Assembly: GCF_000497205.1 (NCBI RefSeq)
Contig: NZ_AYJW01000002.1
Location: 1-64,000, forward strand
Length of the DNA: 64,000 nt
Direction of reading: 5' to 3'
Source of the DNA: Saccharopolyspora rectivirgula DSM 43747
GTDB lineage: Bacteria > Actinomycetota > Actinomycetes > Mycobacteriales > Pseudonocardiaceae
How positions within the stretch are numbered: the first letter of the stretch is position 1; every line of letters starts with the position of its first letter. Both the position numbers and the translations under genes were made by a program. Shown piece after piece: positions 28,676-37,634 of this stretch. Under the pieces are notes generated by a model that worked only from the letters and a program-made list of their open reading frames with translations, was not told where the DNA came from and ran no database searches.

Positions 28676-29914
28676 ATGTTCTCCGGGCTGACCATTCGCG
28701 GGCGCTGCCTGCTGGCAGCTGGCGTGGCAGCCGGAGCGTGCGCACTGCTGCTGGACGAGCGGGACCTGCTGCGCTTGGCCGCGTTCATCATCTCGCTGCC
28801 GCTGCTGGCCCTGCTGCTGACCAGCCGCACCCGGTTCGCGGTGCGCGGCAGCAGGTCCGTGGACCCGTCGCGAACCCCCGTCGGCTCCCCGACCACCGTG
28901 CGCCTGGAGTTGACGGGCGCTAGCCGGCTGCCGCTCAGCGGCCTCGCCCTGGAGGACAAGGTGCCGTGGACGCTGGGCGGTTCCCGCCAGTTCCGGGTGC
29001 ACGACCTGGCCCACTCGGGCACCACCCTGGCCTACACCGTGAAGCCGGTGCTGCGCGGGATCCACCACATCGGCCCGCTGCAGGCCCGGATCGGCGACCC
29101 GTTCGGGCTTTCGGAGTTCAACCGCGAACTGGCCGAACCCAGCCGCCTCGTCGCGGTGCCCGAGGTGTTCACCCTCACCGACTTCCCCGCCGGCTTCGGC
29201 ACCGCCGACTCCGCTTCCTCCGGCACCGCCCAGCGGCAGGCCGGCCACGGCGAGGACGACGTGATGGTCCGCCAGTACCGGCAGGGCGACGACATCCGGC
29301 GGGTGCACTGGAAGGCCACTGCCCGGCGCGACGAGCTGATGGTGCGCGCCGAGGAGCACCCCTGGCACGGCGGGACCACCGTGCTGCTGGACCGCCGGTC
29401 GGCCGCCCACCGAGGCAGCGGTCCCCACTCCAGCTTGGAGTGGGCGGTGTCCGCGGCCGCCAGCATCTACCTGCACCTGCAGCAGCACGGCAAGCAGGTC
29501 GAACTGATCACCGAGGACGGCCAGCAGATCTCGAACGCCGGCAGGCCGGGGCAGGCGCCGGGAGCGGCGACGCTGGAGGCGTTGGCGGCGCTGCGCAGCT
29601 CCCCCCGCCGGGACCTGGTCTTCCCCCGCGACCCCGGCAACGGCCAGCAGCTGATCGCCGTCCTCGGCGAGATCAGCCCGGCCGGGGTGCGCGAACTGCT
29701 CCGGCTGCGTCCCCGGCACGCCCGCAGCTCCGCCATCCTCCTCGACGCGCGGAGCTGGTCGGGCGGGGGCAGCTCCGCCGTGGTGTCCGAGGCGGCCGGA
29801 CAGCTGCGGGCAGCCGGGTGGGCGGTCGAGGTGGCCTCGGCGAGCACCCCCGTCCCCCGGGTTTGGCAGCAGTTGTGCCAGAGCAGCACCGTCGGATCGG
29901 AGGCCGTGTCGTGA
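28676..29914 (+). CDS. DUF58-domain protein
   Basis: 412-aa protein with two hydrophobic segments at the N-terminus (about 10-27 and 32-50) and a cytoplasmic DUF58 domain whose signature YRQGDDIRRVHWKATARRDELMV is at about residues 200-222, followed by a VWA-like region. Start ATG with AGGAG upstream, 13 bases after moxR. Its stop overlaps the next gene's GTG (GTGA). With MoxR and the transglutaminase it likely forms an envelope-associated complex; the function is unproven. Confidence 0.9.
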   Translation: MFSGLTIRGRCLLAAGVAAGACALLLDERDLLRLAAFIISLPLLALLLTSRTRFAVRGSRSVDPSRTPVGSPTTVRLELTGASRLPLSGLALEDKVPWTLGGSRQFRVHDLAHSGTTLAYTVKPVLRGIHHIGPLQARIGDPFGLSEFNRELAEPSRLVAVPEVFTLTDFPAGFGTADSASSGTAQRQAGHGEDDVMVRQYRQGDDIRRVHWKATARRDELMVRAEEHPWHGGTTVLLDRRSAAHRGSGPHSSLEWAVSAAASIYLHLQQHGKQVELITEDGQQISNAGRPGQAPGAATLEALAALRSSPRRDLVFPRDPGNGQQLIAVLGEISPAGVRELLRLRPRHARSSAILLDARSWSGGGSSAVVSEAAGQLRAAGWAVEVASASTPVPRVWQQLCQSSTVGSEAVS

Positions 29915-32178
29915 CCGCCTGGACACCGCGCCTGCGGCTGAGCCCCACCTCGGTGGCGACCTGGGCTGGGGCTCTTTCCGTGCTCGGCGCCGCCACTTCG
30001 CTGGCCGGGGTGTTCTCCGACTGGCGGTGGCTGCTGCCGACGGTGGTCGCCGTGGGCGTGGTCGCCGGCATCGGTGCGTGGTCCCGGAAGTTGCGGGTCA
30101 AGCCGGCGTTGGGCGTCCTGGCCCAGCTCGGCGCCCTGCTGGTGGTCCTGAACACCGCGTTCACCGAGCACGGGTGGCTGGGCGCCGTGCCGGGCCCGGC
30201 GTCGATCGACGAACTGCTGTCCCTGCTGGACCAAGCCGTCGAACTGGTCCGCACCGGAGTTCCGCCCGCGCCCGCCGACCCGCCGCTGCAGTGCCTGGCC
30301 ACCCTCGGTCTCGGTCTGGTGGCGGTGCTGGTCGACCTGATCGTCGTCGTCTTCGGCAGCCCGGCGGTGGCCGGTCTGGTGCTGCTGTGCGTGCTGGCGG
30401 TTCCGGCCTCGCTGTCCGGGGACATGCTGCCGTGGTGGTCCTTCGCGGCCGGCGGCCTCACCTTCACCCTGCTGCTGGCCTGCCGCGGGCAGCACCGCAA
30501 GGAGCAGCAGGAGCACCAGCTGCAGCGGACCGAAACCCTGTTCGGCCGCACCGCCGCCGTGGTGGCCGGAACGGCCACCGTGCTGGCCCTGCTGGCGGGA
30601 GTGGTGTTCACCGGGGTGGGCACCGAAGGGCGGCTGCCCGGGGAGAGCCCGGCCAGGTTCCGGGCCGGCAGCGGAATCGGCTTGAAACCGTTCACCTCGT
30701 TGCGCGGGCAGCTCAACCGGGAGCAGCAGGTCGAGCTGTTCCGGGTGCGCGGCCTGTCGGAGCCCACCTACCTGCGGGCGATCACGCTGCGCAAGTTCAA
30801 CCCCGAACGCGGGTGGGAACTGGACGGGCTCACCCAGGGGGTGGACGCGAGCCTGGAGCTCCCGCTGCCGGAAGGCACCACCATCAACAACGGCCGGCAC
30901 TACCGGGTGGAGATCGAACCCACCGGGTACCGCGACCCGTGGCTGCCGATCTTCGGGGTGCCGTCCTCGGTGTCCGGGATGGGTCCGAACTGGCGCTACG
31001 ACCCGGCGGCCGGCATCGTGTTCACCCAGACCACCCAGGAGAGCCGCCCGTACGTGGAGCAGTTCACCCTGCCCACGCCGACGGCCACCGACCTGCGCAC
31101 CGCGCACGGGCCGCTGGCGATCGCCCCCGCCTACCTGGACACCACCGGGGTTCCGCCGCAGATCACCGAGCTGGCCCAGCGGTTGACCAGCCAAGCCCCC
31201 ACCGACTTCGACAAGGCCGTCGCCATCAACCGGTTCTTCACCGAGCCGGAGAACGGTTTCGTCTACGACGTGCAGACCGCACCGGAGGCCGGCACCGATG
31301 CGCTGACCCACTTCCTGTTCCAGGGCAAGCGCGGGTTCTGCGAGCAGTACGCCTCGGCGATGGCGGTGCTGCTGCGCGCGGTGGGCATCCCGTCCCGGGT
31401 GGCCGTCGGCTTCACCCCGGGCTACCAGGACGGCGAGGAGCGGGTGATCACCACCGACGACGCGCACGCCTGGGTGGAGGCGTACTTCCCGGGGTGGGGT
31501 TGGCAGATCTTCGACCCGACCCCGCTGCAGGACGGCCGCGGCTCGGTTCCGCAGTTCCTGGAGCAGGAGCTGAACCCGGCGCCGCCGGAGGAGAGCAGCG
31601 CGCCGTCCCAGTCCGAGACCGATCCCCGCAGCCCGGAGGCGCAACCGGAGCAGCCTGCTGACCAGGAGCAGCAGGACGCCCGGCGCCCGGTGGTCGAGGA
31701 GGACGGCGGCGGGTGGCTGACCGCGACCGCGGGCGTGGTGCTGCTGGCGGCCCTGCTCGGGCTGCCGGCCCTGCTGCGCGAGCTGCGGCGGCGCCAGCGG
31801 CTGCAGGCCATCAACGCCGGCTCGCCCCGCGCGGCGAGCATCGCCTGGCGGGAAGTGCTGGACGAGTTCCGGGACCGGGGCACCGAACCGGCTGCCTCCG
31901 CCACCGCGCGGGCGCTGGCCCGCGACCTGGTCGACCGGCACCAGTTGGACGAGCAGGCCGCTGCGGCGCTGGACGAGCTGGTGCGGGCGGTGGAGCGGGA
32001 GTGGTACGCGCCTTCCCCGGCGAACAACTCCGCCGGAGGAGTGCTGGAGGCGCTCAATACGGTCGTCGGGTTCCTGCGCCGGACCGATCCACTGCCCTGG
32101 CGGGCCCGGTTGTTCCCACCGTCGCTGCTGGCGGCCGTGGCACCGCGGCGGGTGGAGAAGACCACCGGGGCGCGGTGA
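29911..32178 (+). CDS. TgpA-like membrane protein with extracytoplasmic transglutaminase domain
   Basis: 755-aa polytopic protein. An N-terminal DUF3488-type region has about six transmembrane segments (up to about 215), followed by an extracytoplasmic transglutaminase-like domain whose triad is visible: Cys477 in KRGFCEQYA, His519 in DDAHAWVE and Asp535 in IFDPTP. After an acidic/Pro linker another transmembrane segment (about 608-630) leads to a cytoplasmic DUF4129-like tail. GTG overlaps the DUF58 stop. Probably acts on envelope peptides or proteins, as the conserved MoxR-DUF58-TgpA trio suggests. Confidence 0.9.
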   Translation: MTAWTPRLRLSPTSVATWAGALSVLGAATSLAGVFSDWRWLLPTVVAVGVVAGIGAWSRKLRVKPALGVLAQLGALLVVLNTAFTEHGWLGAVPGPASIDELLSLLDQAVELVRTGVPPAPADPPLQCLATLGLGLVAVLVDLIVVVFGSPAVAGLVLLCVLAVPASLSGDMLPWWSFAAGGLTFTLLLACRGQHRKEQQEHQLQRTETLFGRTAAVVAGTATVLALLAGVVFTGVGTEGRLPGESPARFRAGSGIGLKPFTSLRGQLNREQQVELFRVRGLSEPTYLRAITLRKFNPERGWELDGLTQGVDASLELPLPEGTTINNGRHYRVEIEPTGYRDPWLPIFGVPSSVSGMGPNWRYDPAAGIVFTQTTQESRPYVEQFTLPTPTATDLRTAHGPLAIAPAYLDTTGVPPQITELAQRLTSQAPTDFDKAVAINRFFTEPENGFVYDVQTAPEAGTDALTHFLFQGKRGFCEQYASAMAVLLRAVGIPSRVAVGFTPGYQDGEERVITTDDAHAWVEAYFPGWGWQIFDPTPLQDGRGSVPQFLEQELNPAPPEESSAPSQSETDPRSPEAQPEQPADQEQQDARRPVVEEDGGGWLTATAGVVLLAALLGLPALLRELRRRQRLQAINAGSPRAASIAWREVLDEFRDRGTEPAASATARALARDLVDRHQLDEQAAAALDELVRAVEREWYAPSPANNSAGGVLEALNTVVGFLRRTDPLPWRARLFPPSLLAAVAPRRVEKTTGAR

Positions 32179-32206
32179 GCCGAGCCTCGGCAGGAGCACG
32201 TGCAAA

Positions 32207-32238
32207 ACCGGGGGCAGGGCTCGTGCCCCACCCCCGGT
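32207..32238. terminator. Bidirectional terminator hairpin
   Basis: ACCGGGGG (32207-32214) pairs with CCCCCGGT (32231-32238), with an inner GGGC/GCCC stem around a TCGT loop. On the minus strand a TTTT follows. It separates the convergent transglutaminase and DUF3040 genes. Confidence 0.75.
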
Positions 32239-32270
32239 GGTGATCAGTCCGGTGCGCCCGTGCCCGGCGG

Positions 32271-32684
32271 CTACTGCTCGAAGCGCCTGCGGAAGCGCTC
32301 TTCCATTCGCTGTGCGAACGAACTCCGGCCGCCCGGGTTCTTGTGCTTGCGGCTCGCCCGGCTGCCGCCTACGCCTTCCGGTGCTTCATCAGCGCTTTCT
32401 CCGCCGCCTCGGAAAGCGGAGAGCAGCATGACAGCTCCGCCGAACATGACGAGGAACCCGAGAACGCTGACCACCGGGATGTCGGCTGGCTTGACCGGTA
32501 TCACCACACCGAGCACCAACAGAATCAAACCCAGCACGAAAACGGCGATGCCCTGCAGCCGCCGACGACGAGAAGGACGGTGGAATCCTCCTCCCCGCAC
32601 GGTGGACGCGAATTTGGGGTCCTCGGCGTAGAGCGCGCGCTCGATCTGGTCGAGCAATCGCTGCTCGTGCTCGGAGAGTGGCAT
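32271..32684 (-). CDS. DUF3040 membrane protein
   Basis: 137-aa protein with the conserved DUF3040 N-terminus MPLSEHEQRLLDQIERALYAEDPKFAS, a basic stretch, two transmembrane segments (about 45-62 and 70-90) and a basic C-terminal tail. Its N-terminal location and charge suggest a membrane protein with both ends in the cytoplasm. A good GGAGGAG precedes the ATG. A DUF3040 gene sits near mraZ in many actinobacteria; its function is unknown. Confidence 0.88.
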   Translation of the reverse strand: MPLSEHEQRLLDQIERALYAEDPKFASTVRGGGFHRPSRRRRLQGIAVFVLGLILLVLGVVIPVKPADIPVVSVLGFLVMFGGAVMLLSAFRGGGESADEAPEGVGGSRASRKHKNPGGRSSFAQRMEERFRRRFEQ

Positions 32685-32893
32685 GGCTTCTCCTCCGGCA
32701 CAGGTCTATCGGTGGCGCCGGAGCACCCGGAAGCTAGTCCGGCACCGGCGAACGCTTGGGGGCGTCACTATCGAGGATACGGTTCCCGTGACGCGACGAC
32801 TACCCGGTCCCTGGAAGAGAAAAGGGGCAAGGTAGCCGACATCATCCCGTTGGGGCAGTGGCTCGGGACTTACCCCTTCCCAGGGGTCAGCGC

Positions 32894-33628
32894 TCACTCG
32901 GCAGGGGTGTGCGCGATGGCGTGCAGCCGGGTGGCGATGTCGCGCAGCGGGGGCTGGCCGGCGGCCGCCAGTTCGAGCTCGTCCAGCGCCTCGCCCGTGG
33001 CCGAGTTCTTCTCCGCCGCGGAGCCGGGCACCAGGTCGCTGAACACCCCCTGCCCTTGCAGGAGCTTGACCTCCAGCCCGGCAGCGCTCAGCAGCTCCCG
33101 CAGGCCCTCCGCGTCGAAGCGGCGCTGCAAGGTGTCGCTGTCGCTGCTGGCCTTGCCGTCGGTGGCCTGCAGCACGTCCAGCGCCTCGGCGAAGCGACCG
33201 GCCAGCACCCGGCTGAGCACCGCCGCGTACCGGTTCGACACCAGCACCGAAACCGCCCCGCCGGGCGCGGTGGCGGCGGCGATGGTGGCGAGCGCCTCGG
33301 CCGCGTCGTCGACCACTTCCAGCAGGCCGTGCGCCAGCACCAGGTCCGCTCCCCCCGCGGGGCTGAGCGCGGCCAGCGCATCGGTGTCCCCCTGCAGCGG
33401 GGTGATCAGGTCGGCCACCCCCGCGTCGGTGGCCCGGCGCTGCAGCGTGGCCAGCGCGTTCGGGCTGGGGTCCACCACCGTCACCGAGCAGCCCGCCAGC
33501 GCCAGGGGCACTGCCCACACTCCGCTACCGCCCCCCACGTCCAGCACATGGGGGCGTGCACCACCTTTCCGTCGGCGCGCATCGGCCAGTTCCGCTTCCA
33601 GCACCCGGTGGACGGCGTCGGCTCTCAT
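32894..33628 (-). CDS. SAM-dependent methyltransferase, class I
   Basis: 244-aa cytosolic protein. The SAM-binding motif I is HVLDVGGGSGVWAVPLA (about 27-43), the acidic end of beta 2 is VTVVDPSPNALATL, and the motif for post-I is LVLAHGLLEVV. These mark a class I methyltransferase; the substrate cannot be read from the sequence. ATG at 33628 lacks a Shine-Dalgarno and follows TAGGCT by seven bases, so it is probably leaderless. Divergent from the ParA-like gene. Confidence 0.85.
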   Translation of the reverse strand: MRADAVHRVLEAELADARRRKGGARPHVLDVGGGSGVWAVPLALAGCSVTVVDPSPNALATLQRRATDAGVADLITPLQGDTDALAALSPAGGADLVLAHGLLEVVDDAAEALATIAAATAPGGAVSVLVSNRYAAVLSRVLAGRFAEALDVLQATDGKASSDSDTLQRRFDAEGLRELLSAAGLEVKLLQGQGVFSDLVPGSAAEKNSATGEALDELELAAAGQPPLRDIATRLHAIAHTPAE

Positions 33629-33635
33629 GGTTAGC

Positions 33636-33641
33636 AGCCTA
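33636..33641 (-). promoter_or_regulatory. -10 box, leaderless methyltransferase promoter
   Basis: TAGGCT seven bases before the ATG at 33628, with no Shine-Dalgarno between. Confidence 0.5.
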
Positions 33642-33719
33642 ATGCCGCGTTCGCGGCGCCCTGGAAAGACGTGCGGATCATCAATCGCCCGAAGCATCCC
33701 ACTTCGCACTCGGTTTCCG

Positions 33720-33725
33720 TAGGCT
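33720..33725 (+). promoter_or_regulatory. -10 box, leaderless parA-like promoter
   Basis: TAGGCT six bases before the GTG at 33732. The same hexamer serves the divergent methyltransferase gene. Confidence 0.5.
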
Positions 33726-33731
33726 ACGAGC

Positions 33732-34562
33732 GTGCAGACGGTGGCAGTGCTCAGCCTCAAAGGCGGCGTGGGGAAGACGACCGTGGTGCTCGGTCTCGCG
33801 TCGGCGGCCATGCGGCGCGGCGTGCGCACGCTGGTGGTCGACCTCGACCCGCAGTGCAATGCGACCGCATGCTTGGAGCCGGAGGACACCGGGAGCGGTC
33901 TCAACGAAGTCCTCGCCGATCCGCGGCCGGCCGTGCTGCGCTCGGCGATAGCCGGCAGCGCGTGGGGCGAAGAAGTCGACGTGCTGGTCGGCTCCGAGGA
34001 CGCAGAGGTCCACAACGGACACCACGAGAGCGGTCAGCTGACCCGGCTGACCGAGGCGCTGTCCGAACTGGGCACCCTGGTCGACGCGGGGGAACTGCCC
34101 TACCAGCTGGTGCTGTTGGACTGCCCGCCCTCGCTGGGCGGTTTGACCCGCTCCGCGCTGGTGGCCGCCGACCGGGCGCTGCTGGTCACCGAGCCCACGA
34201 TCTTCGCGGTGTCCGGGGTGCAGCGCGCCTTCGAAGCGGTGCAGGCCGAGCGGGAGAAGAACAACCCGCGGCTGCAGCCGCTGGGCGTGGTGGTCAACCG
34301 GGTGCGGCCGCGCTCCCACGAACACCAGTTCCGGCTGCAGGAGCTGCGGGAGATATTCGGGCCGCTGGTGATGCCGGTGGCGCTGCCGGACCGGTTGGCG
34401 GTGCAGCAGGCCCAGGGGGCTTGCCTGCCGATCCACCAGTGGGGCACGCCCGGGGCGCGGGAGGTCTCGCTGGCCTTCAACGTGCTGCTGGCCCGCACCC
34501 TCCGGGCCGGGCGGACCCGCTACTACCCCGAGGAAGACGAAGAGGACGAGCAGCTCGCCTGA
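33732..34562 (+). CDS. ParA/MinD-family ATPase
   Basis: 276-aa cytosolic P-loop ATPase with the deviant Walker A KGGVGKTTVVLG near the N-terminus, the A' motif LVVDLDPQCNATA, and LVLLDCPPSLGGLTRSAL as Walker B. Similar to Soj/ParA proteins, but no parB or parS lies nearby, so it is probably an orphan ParA used for cargo positioning or division rather than chromosome segregation. GTG start directly after a -10 box, consistent with leaderless translation. Confidence 0.88.
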   Translation: MQTVAVLSLKGGVGKTTVVLGLASAAMRRGVRTLVVDLDPQCNATACLEPEDTGSGLNEVLADPRPAVLRSAIAGSAWGEEVDVLVGSEDAEVHNGHHESGQLTRLTEALSELGTLVDAGELPYQLVLLDCPPSLGGLTRSALVAADRALLVTEPTIFAVSGVQRAFEAVQAEREKNNPRLQPLGVVVNRVRPRSHEHQFRLQELREIFGPLVMPVALPDRLAVQQAQGACLPIHQWGTPGAREVSLAFNVLLARTLRAGRTRYYPEEDEEDEQLA

Positions 34563-34590
34563 GCGGCTCCGCGAGAGGCGGTGATCGGCC

Positions 34591-35370
34591 GTGCCGGAAG
34601 GGGACACCGTGTTCCTCACCTGTCACCGCCTGCACGGGGCGCTCGCGGGGCGCGTCCTGTCCCACGGGGACCTCCGCCATCCCCGGCTGGCCTTGGTGGA
34701 GCTGGCCGGGCGGCGCTTGACCGAGGTCCGCCCGGCGGGCAAGCACCTGCTGATGCGGTTCGACGACGGCCACACCCTGCACAGCCACCTGCGGATGGAC
34801 GGCGCCTGGCACCTGTACCGCCCCGGCGACCGGTGGCGGCGCCCCGCCCACCAGGTCCGCGCCGTGCTGGCCGTTCCGGAGCGCACCGCGGTCGGCTTCC
34901 ACCTGCACGACATGCACTGGTTGCCCACCGACCAGGAGCACCGGCTCATCGGCCACCTCGGCCCGGACCTGCTGTCCCCGGACTGGGGGCCGGAGCTGGA
35001 AGCCGAAGCCGTCCGCCGGCTCACCGCCGATCCGGGGAGGGAACTGGGCCTGGCCCTGCTCGACCAGTCGGTGATGGCCGGGTTGGGGAACCTGTACCGC
35101 ACCGAAATCTGCTTCCTGCTCCGCCGACGGCCCGACACCCCGGTTTCCGAAGTGGACCCGCAGCGGGTGGTCCGGCTCGCCCGGGAACTGCTGGTGCGCA
35201 ACGCTTGGCGACCGCAGCAGTCGACCACCGGGGAGTTGCGGCCCGGCGCGCAGCACTGGGTCTACGACCGGCGCACCTGCCTGCGCTGCGGCAGCAGGGT
35301 GCGCCACGGCGAGCAGGGCAGCGGGGTGACCGCGCGGGAGACCTACTACTGCCCGGTGTGCCAGCGCTAG
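34591..35370 (+). CDS. Fpg/Nei-family DNA glycosylase (endonuclease VIII-like)
   Basis: Base-excision repair glycosylase/AP lyase (259 aa). Mature N-terminus Pro2-Glu3 (PEGDTVF) supplies the catalytic proline and glutamate, and the H2TH region is QSVMAGLGNLYRTEICF. The C-terminal zinc finger has CLRCG and CPVC pairs. The PEGDTVF start and missing Fpg-type KFG loop point to the actinobacterial Nei2 group rather than Fpg. GTG start 28 bases after the parA-like gene, probably one operon. Confidence 0.92.
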   Translation: MPEGDTVFLTCHRLHGALAGRVLSHGDLRHPRLALVELAGRRLTEVRPAGKHLLMRFDDGHTLHSHLRMDGAWHLYRPGDRWRRPAHQVRAVLAVPERTAVGFHLHDMHWLPTDQEHRLIGHLGPDLLSPDWGPELEAEAVRRLTADPGRELGLALLDQSVMAGLGNLYRTEICFLLRRRPDTPVSEVDPQRVVRLARELLVRNAWRPQQSTTGELRPGAQHWVYDRRTCLRCGSRVRHGEQGSGVTARETYYCPVCQR

Positions 35371-35377
35371 CGGAGCT

Positions 35378-36646
35378 TCAGCGGGAGTCCCGCAGGTCGG
35401 CGAGGCTGCGCAGCAGCGGGTAGACCAGCACGATGCCGACCGAACCCCACACCAGGCCGGTGATCCGCAGCTCGCCCACCGACAGGGTCAGGTCGCCGAC
35501 CCCGGCGATCACCGCGGTGCCCAGCACCGCGAGGTTGACCGGGTCGTGGAAGTCGACCCCGGCGTTCATCCAGATCCGCACACCGACCATGGCCAGCAGG
35601 CCGAACAGCACCAGGGTGGCTCCCCCCAGCACGCCGAGCGGGATCGTGTTGAGCAGGGCGCAGAACTTCGGGCAGAACGACAGCACGATCGACGCCAGCG
35701 CCGCCACCAGGCACGCCGCCGTGGAGTAGACCCGGGTGGCCGCCATGACCCCGATGTTGGCCGGGTAGCTGCTCAACGCCGATCCACCGACCCCTCCGGA
35801 CAGGGCCGCGGCCAGTCCCCCGCTGATCAGCGCGTCCCCGGCGTGCGGGTCCAGGTTCCTGCCGCTCATCTCCGCCACCGCTTTCAGGTAGGCGAGGTGC
35901 TCTGCCACCAGCACGATCACCAGCGGCAGCACGAACGGCATGACCGAGAGGTGGATGTGCGGGGACATCAGCTGCGGTGCCGCGAACCACGGCGCCGCGC
36001 GCAGTTCTTCGATCCGCTGCGGGTTGATGTCGTCGGAGACCACCGCGGCCGCCCAGCCGACCAGCACCGCGATGAGCACCGACAGGCGGCGGGCCAGGCC
36101 TCGGCTGAAGACGATGAGCAGCAGCACGGTGAGCAGGGTCAGTCCGGCCGGCACCGGCTGCTGGTCGAAGGAGGACACCGATTGCGGGGCGAGGGTGAGC
36201 CCGACCATGAGCACGATCGCCCCGGTGACCACCGGCGGCAGCGCTGATTCGAGCAGCCGCACCCCGAGGGCTTTGACCGCGACACCGACCGCGACCACCA
36301 CCAGCCCGACGACCATGATCCCGCCGAGCAGGGCTCCTGGTTTGGCGCCGACCTGGTCGACGGCGGTGTTCAGCGGGACGACGAAGGCCACCGAGGCACC
36401 GAGGTAGGCGGGGATCCGGTTGCGGGTCAGCACCAGGAACAGCAGCGTGCCCGCTCCGGAGAGGAGCAGGGTGGTGCTCACCGGGAAGCCGGTCAACAGC
36501 GGCACCAGCGTGGTGGTGCCGAACATCGCCAGCAGGTGCTGGACGCCGAAGCCGACCGTGAGCGGCCAATTGGCCCGCTCGCGGGAAGAAACTACGGCGT
36601 TGTCCTCCAGGTGTCGACCGTTGCCGTGCACGGTCCACAACGCCAC
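35378..36646 (-). CDS. uraA: Uracil/nucleobase permease (NCS2 family)
   Basis: Polytopic inner-membrane nucleobase:cation symporter (422 aa) with about 12-14 hydrophobic segments. The NCS2/UraA-like N-terminal FGVQHLLAMFGTTTLVPLLTG is present, and the family's central Glu region reads VLVAEHLAYLKAV. Uracil specificity is inferred from overall similarity. The GTG start has GGGGAGG five bases upstream, in a leader of about 60 bases after a good promoter. It converges on the glycosylase gene with a 7-bp gap. Confidence 0.88.
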   Translation of the reverse strand: MALWTVHGNGRHLEDNAVVSSRERANWPLTVGFGVQHLLAMFGTTTLVPLLTGFPVSTTLLLSGAGTLLFLVLTRNRIPAYLGASVAFVVPLNTAVDQVGAKPGALLGGIMVVGLVVVAVGVAVKALGVRLLESALPPVVTGAIVLMVGLTLAPQSVSSFDQQPVPAGLTLLTVLLLIVFSRGLARRLSVLIAVLVGWAAAVVSDDINPQRIEELRAAPWFAAPQLMSPHIHLSVMPFVLPLVIVLVAEHLAYLKAVAEMSGRNLDPHAGDALISGGLAAALSGGVGGSALSSYPANIGVMAATRVYSTAACLVAALASIVLSFCPKFCALLNTIPLGVLGGATLVLFGLLAMVGVRIWMNAGVDFHDPVNLAVLGTAVIAGVGDLTLSVGELRITGLVWGSVGIVLVYPLLRSLADLRDSR

Positions 36647-36707
36647 ATCGTCCTCCCCGGCGAGCCCTCAAGCGCTAACACTTCAACGGCACGTAGCGAC
36701 AAGAGGG

Positions 36708-36735
36708 AGATTACTATTTGGCATCACACAATCAA
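36708..36735 (-). promoter_or_regulatory. uraA promoter in an A/T-rich patch
   Basis: TTGATT (36735-36730) and TAATCT (36713-36708), 16 bp apart, point at uraA. About 130 bp around it is strikingly A/T-rich for this genome. Upstream on the same strand, T-rich runs follow the pspM stop and may help terminate that transcript. Confidence 0.6.
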
Positions 36736-36784
36736 ACTAACTCGCCGAAGTGAAAGCAAAAACAAAACTACGAGCAGTGAGAAC

Positions 36785-37624
36785 TCACCTGTGCTGCTCC
36801 GGCGGACGGGTGGGGTCGGTGGGCGGCAGCTGGGAGGTCGAGCGCAGTTCGCGCAGCCCGCTGGCCAGCCCGGCCAACCGGTCCGCGGCGTCCTGCAGCA
36901 GGTGCTTCTGCTCGCTCACCCCGCTGGCCGCCACCGCGCGACCGGCCGCGGCGACGATGCCCCCGTAGCCGTCCACGCCTTCGTCCAATTCGGCCCGCAA
37001 CCGGCGGATGTCCTCCTGCAGCGCGGGCTTGTCCGCTTCGGGGGCGTGCTTGAGCGCCGCTTCGACCGCGGTCAACCGCTGCGCCACCTGGCGCAGCTCG
37101 GCGGCGGCGCTGTCGGCCGTGCGCTGGGTGTCGGCGACGAGCTCGGCCGCCCCCGCGCTGTTCAGCTGCCGCAGCGCGGAGTGCAGGGCGCGTTCGGCGT
37201 CCCGCAGGCGCTGCACGGGTTCGCGCGCCTGCGAGCCTTGCGGCGGCAGTGCGGCCGGCGGTGGCCCCGGCGGCGGCAGCGGAGTGCGCTTGAGCCGGAA
37301 GTACCTGGCTCCCGCGCCGACCGCGCCGATACCGGTCGCCACCGCCAGACCACCCAAGCCGAACGTGGTGATGTCCTGCGCGGCGGGGAGGAAGGCCCAG
37401 AACGAATCAGCCGCGGCGGAGGTGACCGCCCCAGCACCGAGGACCCCGGTGCTCACGGTTCCCGCAGTGGTGGCGCGCTTGGCCCGGCGGCGCTGGCGCA
37501 ACAACCGGGCCCGCGGATCCCGCCACTGGGCGAACTTGTTGCGGACCTGCTCGAAAACGGGGCCGCACAGCTGCTCCAGGGCGGCTTCCCCCCACTGCAC
37601 GATCTCCTGGCCGCGGGGTTTCAC
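36785..37624 (-). CDS. pspM: Phage-shock envelope-stress membrane protein PspM
   Basis: 279-aa protein directly downstream of pspA in the [12 protein letters not shown] order known from mycobacteria (Rv2745c-Rv2743c). An N-terminal cytoplasmic helix is followed by two hydrophobic segments (about 55-77 and 87-107), and the C-terminal half is a long charged Ala/Leu/Arg coiled coil. In mycobacteria the homologue is a membrane partner of PspA. GTG at 37624 has GAGGG eight bases upstream and starts 10 bases after the pspA stop. Family call rests on synteny and topology. Confidence 0.82.
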   Translation of the reverse strand: MKPRGQEIVQWGEAALEQLCGPVFEQVRNKFAQWRDPRARLLRQRRRAKRATTAGTVSTGVLGAGAVTSAAADSFWAFLPAAQDITTFGLGGLAVATGIGAVGAGARYFRLKRTPLPPPGPPPAALPPQGSQAREPVQRLRDAERALHSALRQLNSAGAAELVADTQRTADSAAAELRQVAQRLTAVEAALKHAPEADKPALQEDIRRLRAELDEGVDGYGGIVAAAGRAVAASGVSEQKHLLQDAADRLAGLASGLRELRSTSQLPPTDPTRPPEQHR

Positions 37625-37634
37625 GGGACGTCCC

